From positions 496,001 through 560,000 of the forward strand of contig NZ_JBHLWM010000003.1 of NCBI RefSeq assembly GCF_042432815.1: a stretch of DNA of 64,000 nucleotides, given 5' to 3'. A model generated the notes under the pieces. That model had not been told where the DNA came from, made no database searches, and saw nothing but the letters and a program-made list of their open reading frames with translations. This document shows, in pieces, positions 30,078-39,065 of the stretch (within the stretch, counting starts at the first letter, position 1; every line of letters begins with the position of its first letter). Made by a program: the position numbers and the translations under genes. This DNA is from Rhodopseudomonas telluris (GTDB taxonomy: Bacteria > Pseudomonadota > Alphaproteobacteria > Rhizobiales > Xanthobacteraceae).

Positions 30078-31021
30078 GACGCCAGCAGCTTGCGGAAGTA
30101 ACCGATGGTCTCTTTCAGCCCGTCGGCGAGCGCGACCTTCGGCTCCCAGCCGAGCGCGCTGCGCGCCAGCGTGATGTCGGGCTGGCGCTGCCTGGGGTCG
30201 TCCGCCGGCAGCGGCAGATAGATCAGCTTGGACTTGGAGTCCGTCATTGCGATCACCATCTCGGCCAGCTCGCGCATGCTGAATTCCACCGGATTGCCGA
30301 GATTGACCGGGCCGATGAAATCGTCGCCGGTCTCCATCAGGCGCGCGAAGCCGTCGAGCAGGTCGGTGACGTAGCAGAACGAGCGCGTCTGGCTGCCGTC
30401 GCCGTAGATGGTGATGTCGCTGCCGGACAGCGCCTGAACGATGAAGTTCGACACCACGCGGCCGTCGCTCGGATGCATCCGCGGGCCGTAGGTGTTGAAG
30501 ATCCGCGCAACCTTGATCTTCACCTTGTGCTGGCGGTGATAGTCGAAGAACAGCGTCTCGGCGGCGCGCTTGCCCTCGTCGTAGCAGGCGCGGATGCCGA
30601 GCGGGTTGACGTGCCCCCAATAGCTCTCCGGCTGCGGGTGCACGGTCGGGTCGCCATAGACCTCGCTGGTCGAGGCCTGGAAGATCTTCGCCCGCGTCCG
30701 CTTGGCGAGCCCCAGCATGTTGATGGCGCCGTGCACGCTGGTCTTCAGCGTCTGCACCGGATCGTGCTGGTAATGGACCGGCGAGGCCGGGCAGGCGAGA
30801 TTGTAGATGTCGTCGACCTCGACATAGAGCGGAAAGGTGACGTCGTGGCGCATCACCTCGAAGCGCGGCGTGTTCACCAGATGCTCGATGTTCCGCCGCC
30901 AGCCGGTGAAGTAATTGTCGACGCAGAGAACCTCGTGGCCCTCCGCGAGCAGCTTCTCGCATAAATGCGAGCCGATGAAGCCGGCGCCGCCGCTCACGAG
31001 AATTCGTCGAGACAATCGCAT
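30074..31021 (-). CDS. UDP-glucuronate decarboxylase-like NAD-dependent sugar epimerase
   Basis: A 315-residue extended SDR. The NAD motif is GGAGFIGSHL. The blocks VDNYFTGWRRNIEHL, YNLACPASPVHYQ, STSEVYGDP, the catalytic YDEGKR, and the RIFNTYGPRMHP loop are those of UDP-xylose synthase, which converts UDP-glucuronate to UDP-xylose. The product would feed surface polysaccharide synthesis, and a glycosyltransferase-like gene is divergent immediately upstream. The assignment is good at family level. Confidence 0.88.
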   Translation of the reverse strand: MRLSRRILVSGGAGFIGSHLCEKLLAEGHEVLCVDNYFTGWRRNIEHLVNTPRFEVMRHDVTFPLYVEVDDIYNLACPASPVHYQHDPVQTLKTSVHGAINMLGLAKRTRAKIFQASTSEVYGDPTVHPQPESYWGHVNPLGIRACYDEGKRAAETLFFDYHRQHKVKIKVARIFNTYGPRMHPSDGRVVSNFIVQALSGSDITIYGDGSQTRSFCYVTDLLDGFARLMETGDDFIGPVNLGNPVEFSMRELAEMVIAMTDSKSKLIYLPLPADDPRQRQPDITLARSALGWEPKVALADGLKETIGYFRKLLAS

Positions 31022-31216
31022 CGCTCAGTCCTGGGCCTACCCCGCCCCGAAGTCGCGACGGCCGTTTTCCGCCGCATTGAATGGCAAGAAACCCCATGCT
31101 AGGCAAGCGCCGAAACCGGCCCCCCGAGCGCGCCCGCGGCGCGGCCCGGCCGCGGCTCCCCGGATCGCACCGATCCGCGAATTCAGGCCGAGCGGGCCTG
31201 CAGGCGATCTCACCCC

Positions 31217-32305
31217 ATGAGCGATGATCGAGCGAGGGCCGAGCCCGTCGACACCTCCAAGGCCCGGATCCTCGAGATCGGTGGCGGCTATTTCAAGCTG
31301 CAGTATCCCGAGCGGACCACCTGCCTGTGGACCTGGACCAAGCTCACGGACGATTTCGGCAAGCTCGATGGCTTCTCGACGCCGGACCGGATCTGGCGTG
31401 AGCTTCGCGCCGCGCGAGAGGGCAAATACGATGTCGTCGTGGTCAACAGCCTGCGCTATTCACCCTGGCATCCGCGCTATTGGGCCCGGGGCATCTTCTA
31501 CACGCCGGCCAATCCCTGGGCGGCGCTGACGCGGCAGTTCGGGCCCAGCATGCTGCGCTGGCTCGACGTCCCGGTGCCGCTGGTCGCGGTCGAGATGGAC
31601 GATCATTTCGCGATCGCCAGGAGCAGCGTGTTCCTGCTCGACAAGGCCAAGGCGTTCTTCAAGCGCGAGCTTCCGGCCGACAATTGGCAGGCGCTGGCCG
31701 GCACCGTGCATCCGCATCTGCCGACGTTGCGCTATCGGCGCAGCGAGACGTGGCAGCGCCGGATCGGCAAGCTGCGCCCGATCTCGCTGCCGCAGTTCCG
31801 CTTCGACGAGCACTGGCGCGACGCGCCGTTCCCCGAGAAGACCCACGACCTGTTTTTCTCCGGTGGCATCGTCGGCAACTCGACCGTGCGGGCCGCGGGC
31901 CTCGCCGAACTGGAGCGCCTCCGGGCAGCCGGCGTGCGGATCGACCAGCCGACCGAACGGCTGCCCTACGACGCCTTCATGGAGCGGATGTCGCATTCCT
32001 GGCTGGCCTGGTCGCCGGAAGGGATGGGCTGGGACTGCTATCGCCACTATGAGGCGCCGATCGTCCAGGCGGTGCCGGTGATGAACAATCCGACGATCGT
32101 GCGCTATGCGCCCCTGCAGTCGGGCGTGCACGGCGTCTATTACGACATCGAGCCGGGCGGACTGGAGCGCGCCGTCACCGCGGCGCTCGCCGACAAGGAC
32201 AAACTTCGCACCATGGCACTGGCCGCCCGCGACCACGTCCTCGCCCACCACACCGTCAAGGCGCATTGCGACCACATCCTCCAGGTCGCGCTCGGCGCGT
32301 CCTGA
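31217..32305 (+). CDS. Glycosyltransferase family 1-like protein
   Basis: A 362-residue protein without a signal peptide. The N-terminal region (ARILEIGGGYFKLQYPERTTCLWTW) looks like a Rossmann-type half. The C-terminal half has the pattern of the GT1_2/exostosin-like group: LFFSGGIVGNSTVRAAGLAELERLRAAG, then LAWSPEGMGWDCYRHYEAPIVQAVPVMNN, and VYYDIEPGGLERAV. Donor and acceptor are unknown; the neighbouring UDP-xylose synthase-like gene suggests a role in surface glycan assembly. Confidence 0.65.
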   Translation: MSDDRARAEPVDTSKARILEIGGGYFKLQYPERTTCLWTWTKLTDDFGKLDGFSTPDRIWRELRAAREGKYDVVVVNSLRYSPWHPRYWARGIFYTPANPWAALTRQFGPSMLRWLDVPVPLVAVEMDDHFAIARSSVFLLDKAKAFFKRELPADNWQALAGTVHPHLPTLRYRRSETWQRRIGKLRPISLPQFRFDEHWRDAPFPEKTHDLFFSGGIVGNSTVRAAGLAELERLRAAGVRIDQPTERLPYDAFMERMSHSWLAWSPEGMGWDCYRHYEAPIVQAVPVMNNPTIVRYAPLQSGVHGVYYDIEPGGLERAVTAALADKDKLRTMALAARDHVLAHHTVKAHCDHILQVALGAS

Positions 32306-32420
32306 GCAGTCTGCCATCGCTTGGCCGACGCGCGCCAGACCGCGATGGCTTCGCTTGCGCGCAAGGACGGATGCGCTGTCGGTCGGGACGCAAAGCCGGC
32401 AGCTGGTTTGAGCGCCGTTG

Positions 32421-32924
32421 TTAAACCGGCACGGCGAGCTGCGAGAATTCCTTTACCACGCGCTCATAGACCGGGCGTTTGAACGGCACGATCAGGTCCG
32501 GCAGGTTTTGCATCGGCTCCCAGCGCCAGCCGGTGAATTCCGACTTGTGGCCGGGGGGCGCGATGATGTCGATCTCGGAGTCCTGCCCGGTGAAGCGGAT
32601 CGCGAACCATTTCTGACGCTGGCCGCGGTAGCGGCCCTTCCAGGCGCGGCCAGCGACCGTGCGAGGGATGTCGTAGATCAGCCAGTCGGGAACCTCGCCG
32701 ATCTTCTCGACCGAGCGGACGTTTGTTTCCTCGTAGAGCTCGCGCTTGGCGGCTTCCCAGGTGTCTTCGCCCGGGTCGACGCCGCCCTGCGGCATCTGCC
32801 AGACGTGGGTTTCGTCGACATGCTCGATACCACCGGCGCGACGCCCGATGAAGACGAGACCCTCCCGGTTGATCAGCATCATGCCGACGCATGTTCGATA
32901 GGGCAGGTCCTCGTAGCGCGCCAT
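32421..32924 (-). CDS. rppH: RNA pyrophosphohydrolase
   Basis: A 167-residue Nudix hydrolase that removes pyrophosphate from 5'-triphosphorylated RNA to trigger decay. The N-terminus has LPYRTCVGMMLINREGLVFIGRR. The Nudix box is GGVDPGEDTWEAAKRELYEETNV. YRGQRQKWFAIRFTGQDSEID and the C-terminal FKRPVYERVVKEF match alphaproteobacterial RppH/IalA. It is closer to canonical RppH than its paralog 2.3 kb away. Confidence 0.92.
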   Translation of the reverse strand: MARYEDLPYRTCVGMMLINREGLVFIGRRAGGIEHVDETHVWQMPQGGVDPGEDTWEAAKRELYEETNVRSVEKIGEVPDWLIYDIPRTVAGRAWKGRYRGQRQKWFAIRFTGQDSEIDIIAPPGHKSEFTGWRWEPMQNLPDLIVPFKRPVYERVVKEFSQLAVPV

Positions 32925-33060
32925 TCGATCAATGCCTCATCCGTCCGCGACTGGCGGACTGTAAACGTTTTGCGGCGAACCGCTGATGCCTCCGCTCCGG
33001 GAGAACGCGTCAAACCATCATCGAGGACTATCGGTCATGATTCCATCAGAACCGAGGCCC

Positions 33061-34308
33061 TCAGGTTGATTTTGATTTGAGCATCGCCGTTGTCAATGGC
33101 ACGATCAGGATGCCACGACTCTCCAAGCTCTTGCTCCAGCTAACAATTCGTTCAATCGACACGGGCAGCGCGGAGGCGATCCCGACGGCGTTGCCGCGCT
33201 CCTTGGCGAGCCCCTCCAGCCGCGCCAGCGCCTTGTCGATGTCGGCGGCGGTCGGCACCGTGTCGATGGTGAGATCGGCGCGCGCGAACGGGATCGCCAG
33301 CGCCTTGGCGAGGCTCGGCGCGACGCTGCGCGGCGCCGAGCCGTCGTCCAGATAGCCGAGCCCGCGCTTGGCGGCCTCGCGAATGATCGGCTGCATCGCC
33401 GGCTCGGTCGCGACGAACCGCGCGCCCATGAAATTCGACAGCCCGACATAGCCCTGAAACCGGCTGAGGTGCCAGTTCAGGCGGTCGAGGTTCTGCTCCG
33501 GTGCGGCCGACGCAAGCAGCGTTTGCGGGCCGGGATCATTGTCAGGGTAATCGAACGGCTCCATCGGAAGCTGCAGCAGCACCTCGTGCTGCTTGGCGCG
33601 CGCCTCCTCGACCAGCTTGCCGGGGTCCGAGCCGTAAGGCGTGAAGGCCAGCGCAACCTCGCGCGGCAGCTTCATCACCGCGTCGTTGGTGCGCGCCGCG
33701 CCGATGCCCAGCCCGGTGACCACAATTGCGACCGTCGGCATCTTGTCGGCCTTGGCGCGGTCGGCCTCGGTGGCCATCGCATAGGCGGAGAACGGCTTCA
33801 GGCCGCCTGCCGCGATCGGGATCATGCCGTAGCGCGATTGCTCCAGCAGGCGCGGATTGATGCCGGTGGGGCTCGCCGGGCTTGATGCGGGGGCGTCGCC
33901 CTTGTCGTCGCCGGTCGAGACCACGACGTCCTGGCGGGTGCCCTTGGAGCCGTCGATGATGGTGATGGTCTTCTGGCCCGGCCCGGCCGCGGCCTTGGCG
34001 TCGGCTTGTTCGGTCTTCTTGGCGCCCTTGTCGGCCTGCGCCTTGTCGCCGTGGCCGGCATCGGCCTGAGCCTTGTCGGCGGGCGCCGTGGCGTCCTTCG
34101 GATCGGTGGGAGGCTTGAGCGTGATCTGCGCCATCGGCTCGCCGCCGAGCGGATCGTTGTTGAACAGCGCGAATCCGAGGAAGGCGAGCAGGAACAGGCC
34201 CAGCACGGCGGCGATCGCCTGGGTCGCGGTGAACGGCAGCCGAAAGCGGCGCAGTCGTCCGCGTTTCTGACCCAGCGGTGTGCTCAGTTCGTCCGCCGCC
34301 ACAGCCAA
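33061..34308 (-). CDS. Divergent polysaccharide deacetylase family (YibQ-like) membrane protein
   Basis: A 415-residue protein with one N-terminal membrane helix (FTATQAIAAVLGLFLLAFLGFALF), a long Lys/Ala/Asp-rich linker, and a C-terminal polysaccharide-deacetylase-like domain from about residue 190. The usual IDDLG metal motif appears as VVTGLG and the usual metal-binding His region as GLSNFMGARF, so the catalytic site looks lost. A TTG at 34308 follows GGGAGACGG. It is separated from ctpA by a strong terminator. The envC-ctpA-yibQ order is a conserved envelope neighbourhood. Confidence 0.8.
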   Translation of the reverse strand: MAVAADELSTPLGQKRGRLRRFRLPFTATQAIAAVLGLFLLAFLGFALFNNDPLGGEPMAQITLKPPTDPKDATAPADKAQADAGHGDKAQADKGAKKTEQADAKAAAGPGQKTITIIDGSKGTRQDVVVSTGDDKGDAPASSPASPTGINPRLLEQSRYGMIPIAAGGLKPFSAYAMATEADRAKADKMPTVAIVVTGLGIGAARTNDAVMKLPREVALAFTPYGSDPGKLVEEARAKQHEVLLQLPMEPFDYPDNDPGPQTLLASAAPEQNLDRLNWHLSRFQGYVGLSNFMGARFVATEPAMQPIIREAAKRGLGYLDDGSAPRSVAPSLAKALAIPFARADLTIDTVPTAADIDKALARLEGLAKERGNAVGIASALPVSIERIVSWSKSLESRGILIVPLTTAMLKSKST

Positions 34309-34406
34309 CCGTCTCCCGAATCACCCGCGGCGACGATACCACGTCGCGCCGGGCGGGCGGCAGCCGCGGCCCTCACCCCGTCGCGCGCGGAGCGACGGAT
34401 CGGCCA

Positions 34407-34437
34407 GCAAAAAGGGCGACCCGAAGGCCGCCCTTTG
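34407..34437 (-). terminator. Rho-independent terminator of the envC-ctpA unit
   Basis: Minus-strand reading gives AAAGGGCGGCC, a TTCG tetraloop, GGTCGCCCTTT and a continuing TT. It begins about 25 bases after the ctpA stop. Confidence 0.85.
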
Positions 34438-34461
34438 CAGGCTGGAATTGGAGCGAGGCGA

Positions 34462-35832
34462 TTAGTTCGCCGCCTTGTTGCCGGCCGGCTTGTCGATCGC
34501 GGCCTTCTCGCCGGTGGCCGGAGCCGGCGCGGTGACGCTCGCCTTGATGCCGTGCAGCAGATCGTCGGCGGTCTTGAGCGCCTTGTCGTCCTTGGCGTCC
34601 GGCGGCACGTAGGACTGCGAACCGGTCTTCTCGTCGCCATCCTGGCCCTTGAGATGGCCGCGCAGCGAGGCTTCGCCCTTGGTGTCGGTGCGGGCCTTGA
34701 GATCCTCCGGCACGTCCTGCAGCACCTCGATGTCCGGGGTGATGCCCTTGGCCTGGATCGACTTGCCCGACGGCGTGTAGTAGCGCGCCGTGGTCAGACG
34801 CAGCGCGCCGTTGCCCGAGCCGAGCGGGATGATGGTCTGCACCGAGCCCTTGCCGAACGAGCGGGTGCCGACCAGCGTCGCCCGCTTGTGGTCCTGCAGC
34901 GCGCCGGCGACGATTTCCGATGCCGAGGCCGAGCCGCCGTTGATCAGCACGATCAGCGGCTTGCCCTTGGTCAAGTCGCCCGCATGGGCGGAGCGGCGCT
35001 GGGTCTCTTCGGCATTGCGGCCGCGGGTGGAGACGATCTCGCCGCGATCCAGGAAGGTGTCGGAGACGGTCACGGCCTCTTCGAGCAGGCCGCCCGGATT
35101 GTTGCGCAGATCGAGGATGAAGCCCTTCAGCTTGTCGGCGCCGATCTGGTTGGTGAGATTGGCAATCTCCTTCTTCAAGCCCTCGGTGGTCTGCTCGTTG
35201 AAGGTGGTGATGCGGATGTAGCCGATATCGTCGGCCTCGACGCGCGCCCGCACCGAGCGGACCCGGATGTTGTCGCGCACCAGCGTGATCTCGAGCGGAT
35301 TGTCCTGGCCCTTCCGCATGATCTTGAGCTTGATCTTGGTATTCACCGGGCCGCGCATCTTCTCGACTGCCTGGTTCAGGGTCAGGCCCTGCACGGCTTC
35401 GTCGTCGAGATTGGTGATGATGTCGTTGGCCATGATGCCGGCCTTCGAGGCCGGGGTATCGTCGATCGGCGACACCACCTTGATCAGGCCGTCTTCCATC
35501 GTGACTTCGATGCCGAGGCCGCCGAACTCACCGCGGGTCTGCACCTGCATGTCGCGGAAGCTCTTGGCGTCCATGTAGCTCGAATGCGGATCGAGCCCGG
35601 TCAGCATGCCGCTGATCGCGGATTCGATCAGCTTGCTGTCGTCCGGCTTCTCGACATAGTCGCTGCGCACGCGCTCGAACACATCGCCAAACAGGTTGAG
35701 CTGACGATACGTATCGGAAGTCGCGGCGCGCGCCGTCGAGCCCATCAGAATCGACCGCGGCTGGGTGACGAAAAGTGTCAGCGCAGCGCCCGTGACGGCG
35801 CTGAGGAGGATTACCGAAGTCTTGCGCATCAT
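34462..35832 (-). CDS. ctpA: Carboxyl-terminal processing protease (S41 family)
   Basis: A 456-residue periplasmic serine protease. A signal sequence (VILLSAVTGAALTLFVTQP) comes first, then an N-terminal helical part, a PDZ domain (GGLGIEVTMEDGLIKVVSPIDDTPASKAGI) and the catalytic domain with the Ser in NGGSASASEIVAGAL and the Lys in RSFGKGSVQTIIPL. The Lys/Asp-rich C-terminus is low complexity. ATG at 35832 overlaps the stop of envC, so the two are coupled. It probably trims peptidoglycan hydrolases together with EnvC function. Confidence 0.93.
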   Translation of the reverse strand: MMRKTSVILLSAVTGAALTLFVTQPRSILMGSTARAATSDTYRQLNLFGDVFERVRSDYVEKPDDSKLIESAISGMLTGLDPHSSYMDAKSFRDMQVQTRGEFGGLGIEVTMEDGLIKVVSPIDDTPASKAGIMANDIITNLDDEAVQGLTLNQAVEKMRGPVNTKIKLKIMRKGQDNPLEITLVRDNIRVRSVRARVEADDIGYIRITTFNEQTTEGLKKEIANLTNQIGADKLKGFILDLRNNPGGLLEEAVTVSDTFLDRGEIVSTRGRNAEETQRRSAHAGDLTKGKPLIVLINGGSASASEIVAGALQDHKRATLVGTRSFGKGSVQTIIPLGSGNGALRLTTARYYTPSGKSIQAKGITPDIEVLQDVPEDLKARTDTKGEASLRGHLKGQDGDEKTGSQSYVPPDAKDDKALKTADDLLHGIKASVTAPAPATGEKAAIDKPAGNKAAN

Positions 35833-37229
35833 CCGCGAACCTTTTCGCCTTCGTTTGCGGCCCACCATGGGCCTGGATCAATGGGAGTGCCGTCCTTACG
35901 GAACTCGATGTAGAGAATGGGCTGAGTAGCGCTGGCCGCCAAAATCGAAGCGACCTGCGACGTCGACCCCATGGTCGCCACCGGCTCTCCCGTGAGCACG
36001 AACTGGCCGATATTGACCGAAATGCGCTCCATCCCGGCGATCAGAACATGATATCCGCCACCGGCATTGAGGATCAAGAGTTGTCCATAGGACCGAAACG
36101 GCCCCGCATACACAACCCAGCCGTCACACGGGGTTGTGACCTGGGCGCCGGGCCGCGCCGCCAGTGAAATCCCGCGCTCCACGCCGCCGACCCCGTCGGG
36201 GCGGCCGAAGTCGCGGATTTTGGTGCCGTTGACCGGAAAGCCGAGCATGCCCTTGGCCGACGCGAAGGCGATCGCCGGGCTGAGCCGGCCGGGATCCTTG
36301 AGCGCCGCCAGATTGGCCATCGGCGCGCCCTTCTGGCCGGCCGCGGCGGCCGCCTTGGCGGCGCTCTTGAGGTCCTGCTCCATCTTGGCGATCAGGCCGG
36401 TCAGGCTGTCGACCTGGCGGGAGAGCGTCAGGGCCCGGGAGCGTTCGGTTTCAATATCCTTTTCGACCGAGCTTTGCTTGCGCTGACGTTCATCGACCAA
36501 CGCTGCGAGCCGGGTCTGATCGGTCGTCATGGCGCTGCGGTCGGCGGCCAGCTGGTCGCGCTCGGCCGCGATGGTCTTGCGCACGGCGATCAGTTCGCCG
36601 AGGTCGGTCGCGAGGCGCTCGGCGCGCTCGCGCAGATCCGGCACCACGGCGCCGAGCAGAATGGCGGCGCGCAGCGACTTCAACGCATCCTCGGGCCGGA
36701 CCAGCAGGGCCGGCGGGGCGCGGCGACCGGCGCGCTGCAAGGCCGCCAGAACTTCGCCGATTTCGCCGCGACGCTGGTCGAGCGACTGGCGGATCTGCGA
36801 CTCGCGCGCGTCGAGCGGCACCAGCCGCGCTTCCGCGTCGCTGATCTTGGTTTCGACCGCGCGCACCTTGGCGGCGATATCGATCAGTTGCTGATTGAGT
36901 TTGGTGCGGTCCTCGCCGATCGCCGCAAGGTCGGCCTTGAGCTTGTCCTGCAGCTCGGCGGCGCGCTTCTGCGCTTCGCGGGCGGCTTCCAGCTCCTGCG
37001 CGCGCTGCTTGAGCAGATCGGCCGTCGCGGCCGCGGACGCCGCAGCCGGTGTCGGGGCGGGCGCCGTCTGCGCCTGCGCGCGCGTCACCACGGCCCCGGA
37101 AATCAGGCTCGCCGCCAGCAATGCGACCGACGGCCAGAAGCTGCCTGAGGTACTATCCCTCGCAGCCAAGGCCATCTGCTGTTGCCCGAAGTCGTGATGC
37201 ATCTGGTGGCTGCGGCGCTCGCTAGGCAC
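35829..37229 (-). CDS. envC: EnvC-like murein hydrolase activator with degenerate LytM domain
   Basis: A 466-residue exported protein. After a signal segment (PSVALLAASLISGAVVTRAQAQ) comes a long coiled coil (about residues 65-280), then a C-terminal LytM/M23 domain. The normal zinc ligands are replaced: the first-motif region reads GGVERGISLAARPG and the HxH region reads GGYHVLIAGM, so it should activate amidases rather than cut peptidoglycan. The frame opens with GTG 37229 overlapping the rlmH stop; ATG 37202 or 37175 are more usual starts. It is coupled to ctpA. Confidence 0.85.
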   Translation of the reverse strand: MPSERRSHQMHHDFGQQQMALAARDSTSGSFWPSVALLAASLISGAVVTRAQAQTAPAPTPAAASAAATADLLKQRAQELEAAREAQKRAAELQDKLKADLAAIGEDRTKLNQQLIDIAAKVRAVETKISDAEARLVPLDARESQIRQSLDQRRGEIGEVLAALQRAGRRAPPALLVRPEDALKSLRAAILLGAVVPDLRERAERLATDLGELIAVRKTIAAERDQLAADRSAMTTDQTRLAALVDERQRKQSSVEKDIETERSRALTLSRQVDSLTGLIAKMEQDLKSAAKAAAAAGQKGAPMANLAALKDPGRLSPAIAFASAKGMLGFPVNGTKIRDFGRPDGVGGVERGISLAARPGAQVTTPCDGWVVYAGPFRSYGQLLILNAGGGYHVLIAGMERISVNIGQFVLTGEPVATMGSTSQVASILAASATQPILYIEFRKDGTPIDPGPWWAANEGEKVRG

Positions 37230-37704
37230 GATGGTATGGATGTCCCGCCAAAATCGTCGCGGCCCTGTAGATCTGCTCCAGCAGCATCACACGGACCATC
37301 TGGTGCGGCCAAGTCGCGGCACCGAACGACAGGCAGAGCTTTGCCTTGCGCCGCAATTCAGGCAAAAGTCCGTCCGCGCCACCGATCACGAAAATAGTAC
37401 CGGGCACCGAGGCATCGCGCCAACGGCCGAGCTGGCTCGCAAAGCTGGCGCTGTCGAGGCTCTGGCCGCGCTCGTCGAGCGTCACGAGGACGCTGCCGTC
37501 AGCCATCAGCGCCGTGATGGCCGCCGCCTCTTCGGCCATGCGGGCGGCTGCGTCTCGCGCGCGGCTTTCACCGAGTTCATGGATGTCGAGGCCACGGAAG
37601 CCGAGCTTGCGGCCGATATCGTCGAAGCGGGATTTGTAGCGGTCGGCGAGCTCACGCTCCGGACCTTGCTTGAGTTTGCCGACGGCAATGACGGTCAGGC
37701 GCAT
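37222..37704 (-). CDS. rlmH: 23S rRNA (pseudouridine1915-N3)-methyltransferase
   Basis: A 160-residue SPOUT methyltransferase acting on helix 69 of 23S rRNA in the 70S ribosome. The SAM-binding trefoil knot is in the C-terminal half: FVIGGADGL, SFGAATWPHQMVRVMLLEQIYRA and the C-terminus GHPYHRA. It lies between rsfS and envC in the conserved block. Confidence 0.96.
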   Translation of the reverse strand: MRLTVIAVGKLKQGPERELADRYKSRFDDIGRKLGFRGLDIHELGESRARDAAARMAEEAAAITALMADGSVLVTLDERGQSLDSASFASQLGRWRDASVPGTIFVIGGADGLLPELRRKAKLCLSFGAATWPHQMVRVMLLEQIYRAATILAGHPYHRA

Positions 37705-37815
37705 GGGTCAGGCGCACATCTCACGCGTTGCGGAACGAACCGTTCAAGCGGCGCCCGCCGGCACGCGCGACATCATCGACGCGCGCGGTCCTGCGCGCGT
37801 CGGAATGAAAGGCTG

Positions 37816-38286
37816 CTACAGCGTCTTGGCCGGCTGCGGCCCTTGGGTCCACAACCGTTCGAGATTGTAGAACTCCCGAACCTCCGGCCGAAACACGTGT
37901 ACCACCACGTCGCCGCAATCCATCAGCACCCAATCGCAATTGGTCAGGCCCTCGACATGGATCTTGGCAACGCCCGCTTCCTTCAGCGCCTTCGAGACGT
38001 TCTCGGCGATCGCACCGACGTGGCGGTTGGCCCGCCCGCTGGTGACGACGACGTAGTCGAACATCGCTGATTTGCCGCGGAGGTCGATGGCGATCGTTTC
38101 TTCCGCCTTCATGTCGTCGAGGCGGGAGAGGATCAGCTTCAGCGTCTCCTCCGCCGTCAAAGGCATTCTGGAGATCGCACCGGATACCGGCGTTTCCGCA
38201 GAGGGCGAAGTAACTGCCTTCGCTGCAGCGGCCTTCGATTTCAGCGGCTTGGCCGCAGCGGCCTTCGGCACAGCCGACTTGGACAA
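37816..38286 (-). CDS. rsfS: Ribosomal silencing factor RsfS
   Basis: A 156-residue RsfS/Iojap protein that binds uL14 and blocks subunit joining when nutrients are scarce. The family core starts at PLTAEETLKLILSRLDDMKAEE, followed by DYVVVTSGRANRHVGAIAENV, and LMDCGDVVVHVFRPEVREFYNLERLW. A TTG at 38286 gives an Ala/Lys-rich N-terminal extension of 40 residues; the internal ATG at about 38166 would give the usual compact protein. The neighbouring nadD and rlmH are standard. Confidence 0.92.
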   Translation of the reverse strand: MSKSAVPKAAAAKPLKSKAAAAKAVTSPSAETPVSGAISRMPLTAEETLKLILSRLDDMKAEETIAIDLRGKSAMFDYVVVTSGRANRHVGAIAENVSKALKEAGVAKIHVEGLTNCDWVLMDCGDVVVHVFRPEVREFYNLERLWTQGPQPAKTL

Positions 38287-38405
38287 TACAGATGTGGTCA
38301 GGGACCTTTCCTTTCACTGTATCGCGCGCGCCGAATCCCGGCGCCTGATCACCATAGTAGGCATGTGGGGATGACTGTTTCAACAATCCAGAGACCGCCC
38401 GGACT

Positions 38406-39047
38406 TCATTTCTTCCAACTTCCGTCGGGGTTCCGGAGTGCCGTCGAGGACAGCGGCGACTTCAACCCGGTCAGGAAAACCCAAGCCGGCGGGCGCTGAT
38501 CGGCCAGCGTCGCGGCCGCCGCATTCGACAATCGGTATTTTCGGAGCGCCTGCGCCGCCGGAGCCGCCAGCGCCCGGAAGGTGGCGGGAGGGCGGTCGAC
38601 GACAGCGATCGGGAGCGAATCCGCGATCGCCCGCCAGCGCTGCCAGCGGTGGAACTGCGCCAGATTGTCGGCGCCCATGATCCAGACGAAGCGGGCGCCC
38701 GGGCAGTGCCGACGCAAATAATCGACAGTATCGGCGGTGTAGCGGGTGCCGATCGCCGCCTCCAGGCCGCTCACTTGGATGCGCGGATCGTCGGCGACCA
38801 CCTGGGCGGCGGCCACGCGGGCATCGAGCTCGCGCAGGCCGGAGATGTCCTTGAGCGGATTGCCGGGCGACACCAGCCACCAGATCCGGTCGAGCTTCAG
38901 CCGCGTCAGCGCGAAGCGGCTGATCGCCCGATGCGCCTCGTGCGGCGGATTGAAAGAGCCGCCGAGCAGGCCGATCCGCATGCCACGGCTGTACGCCGGA
39001 ACGGCGCGCCGGGCCGCGACAGGATCAGGCGTCAACTCAAACTCCAC
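38406..39047 (-). CDS. nadD: Nicotinate-nucleotide adenylyltransferase
   Basis: A 213-residue enzyme that adenylates nicotinate mononucleotide in NAD synthesis. The nucleotidyltransferase motif is GGSFNPPHEAHRAIS; FVWIMGADNLAQFHRWQRW and the ISSTxxR-like SSTALR are present. The open frame begins with GTG 39047; an ATG at 38981 gives MRIGLLGGSFNPPH directly and is a plausible alternative. It is 18 bases from proA. Confidence 0.94.
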   Translation of the reverse strand: MEFELTPDPVAARRAVPAYSRGMRIGLLGGSFNPPHEAHRAISRFALTRLKLDRIWWLVSPGNPLKDISGLRELDARVAAAQVVADDPRIQVSGLEAAIGTRYTADTVDYLRRHCPGARFVWIMGADNLAQFHRWQRWRAIADSLPIAVVDRPPATFRALAAPAAQALRKYRLSNAAAATLADQRPPAWVFLTGLKSPLSSTALRNPDGSWKK

Positions 39048-39065
39048 GCTCGGCGCGGCGGGGCC

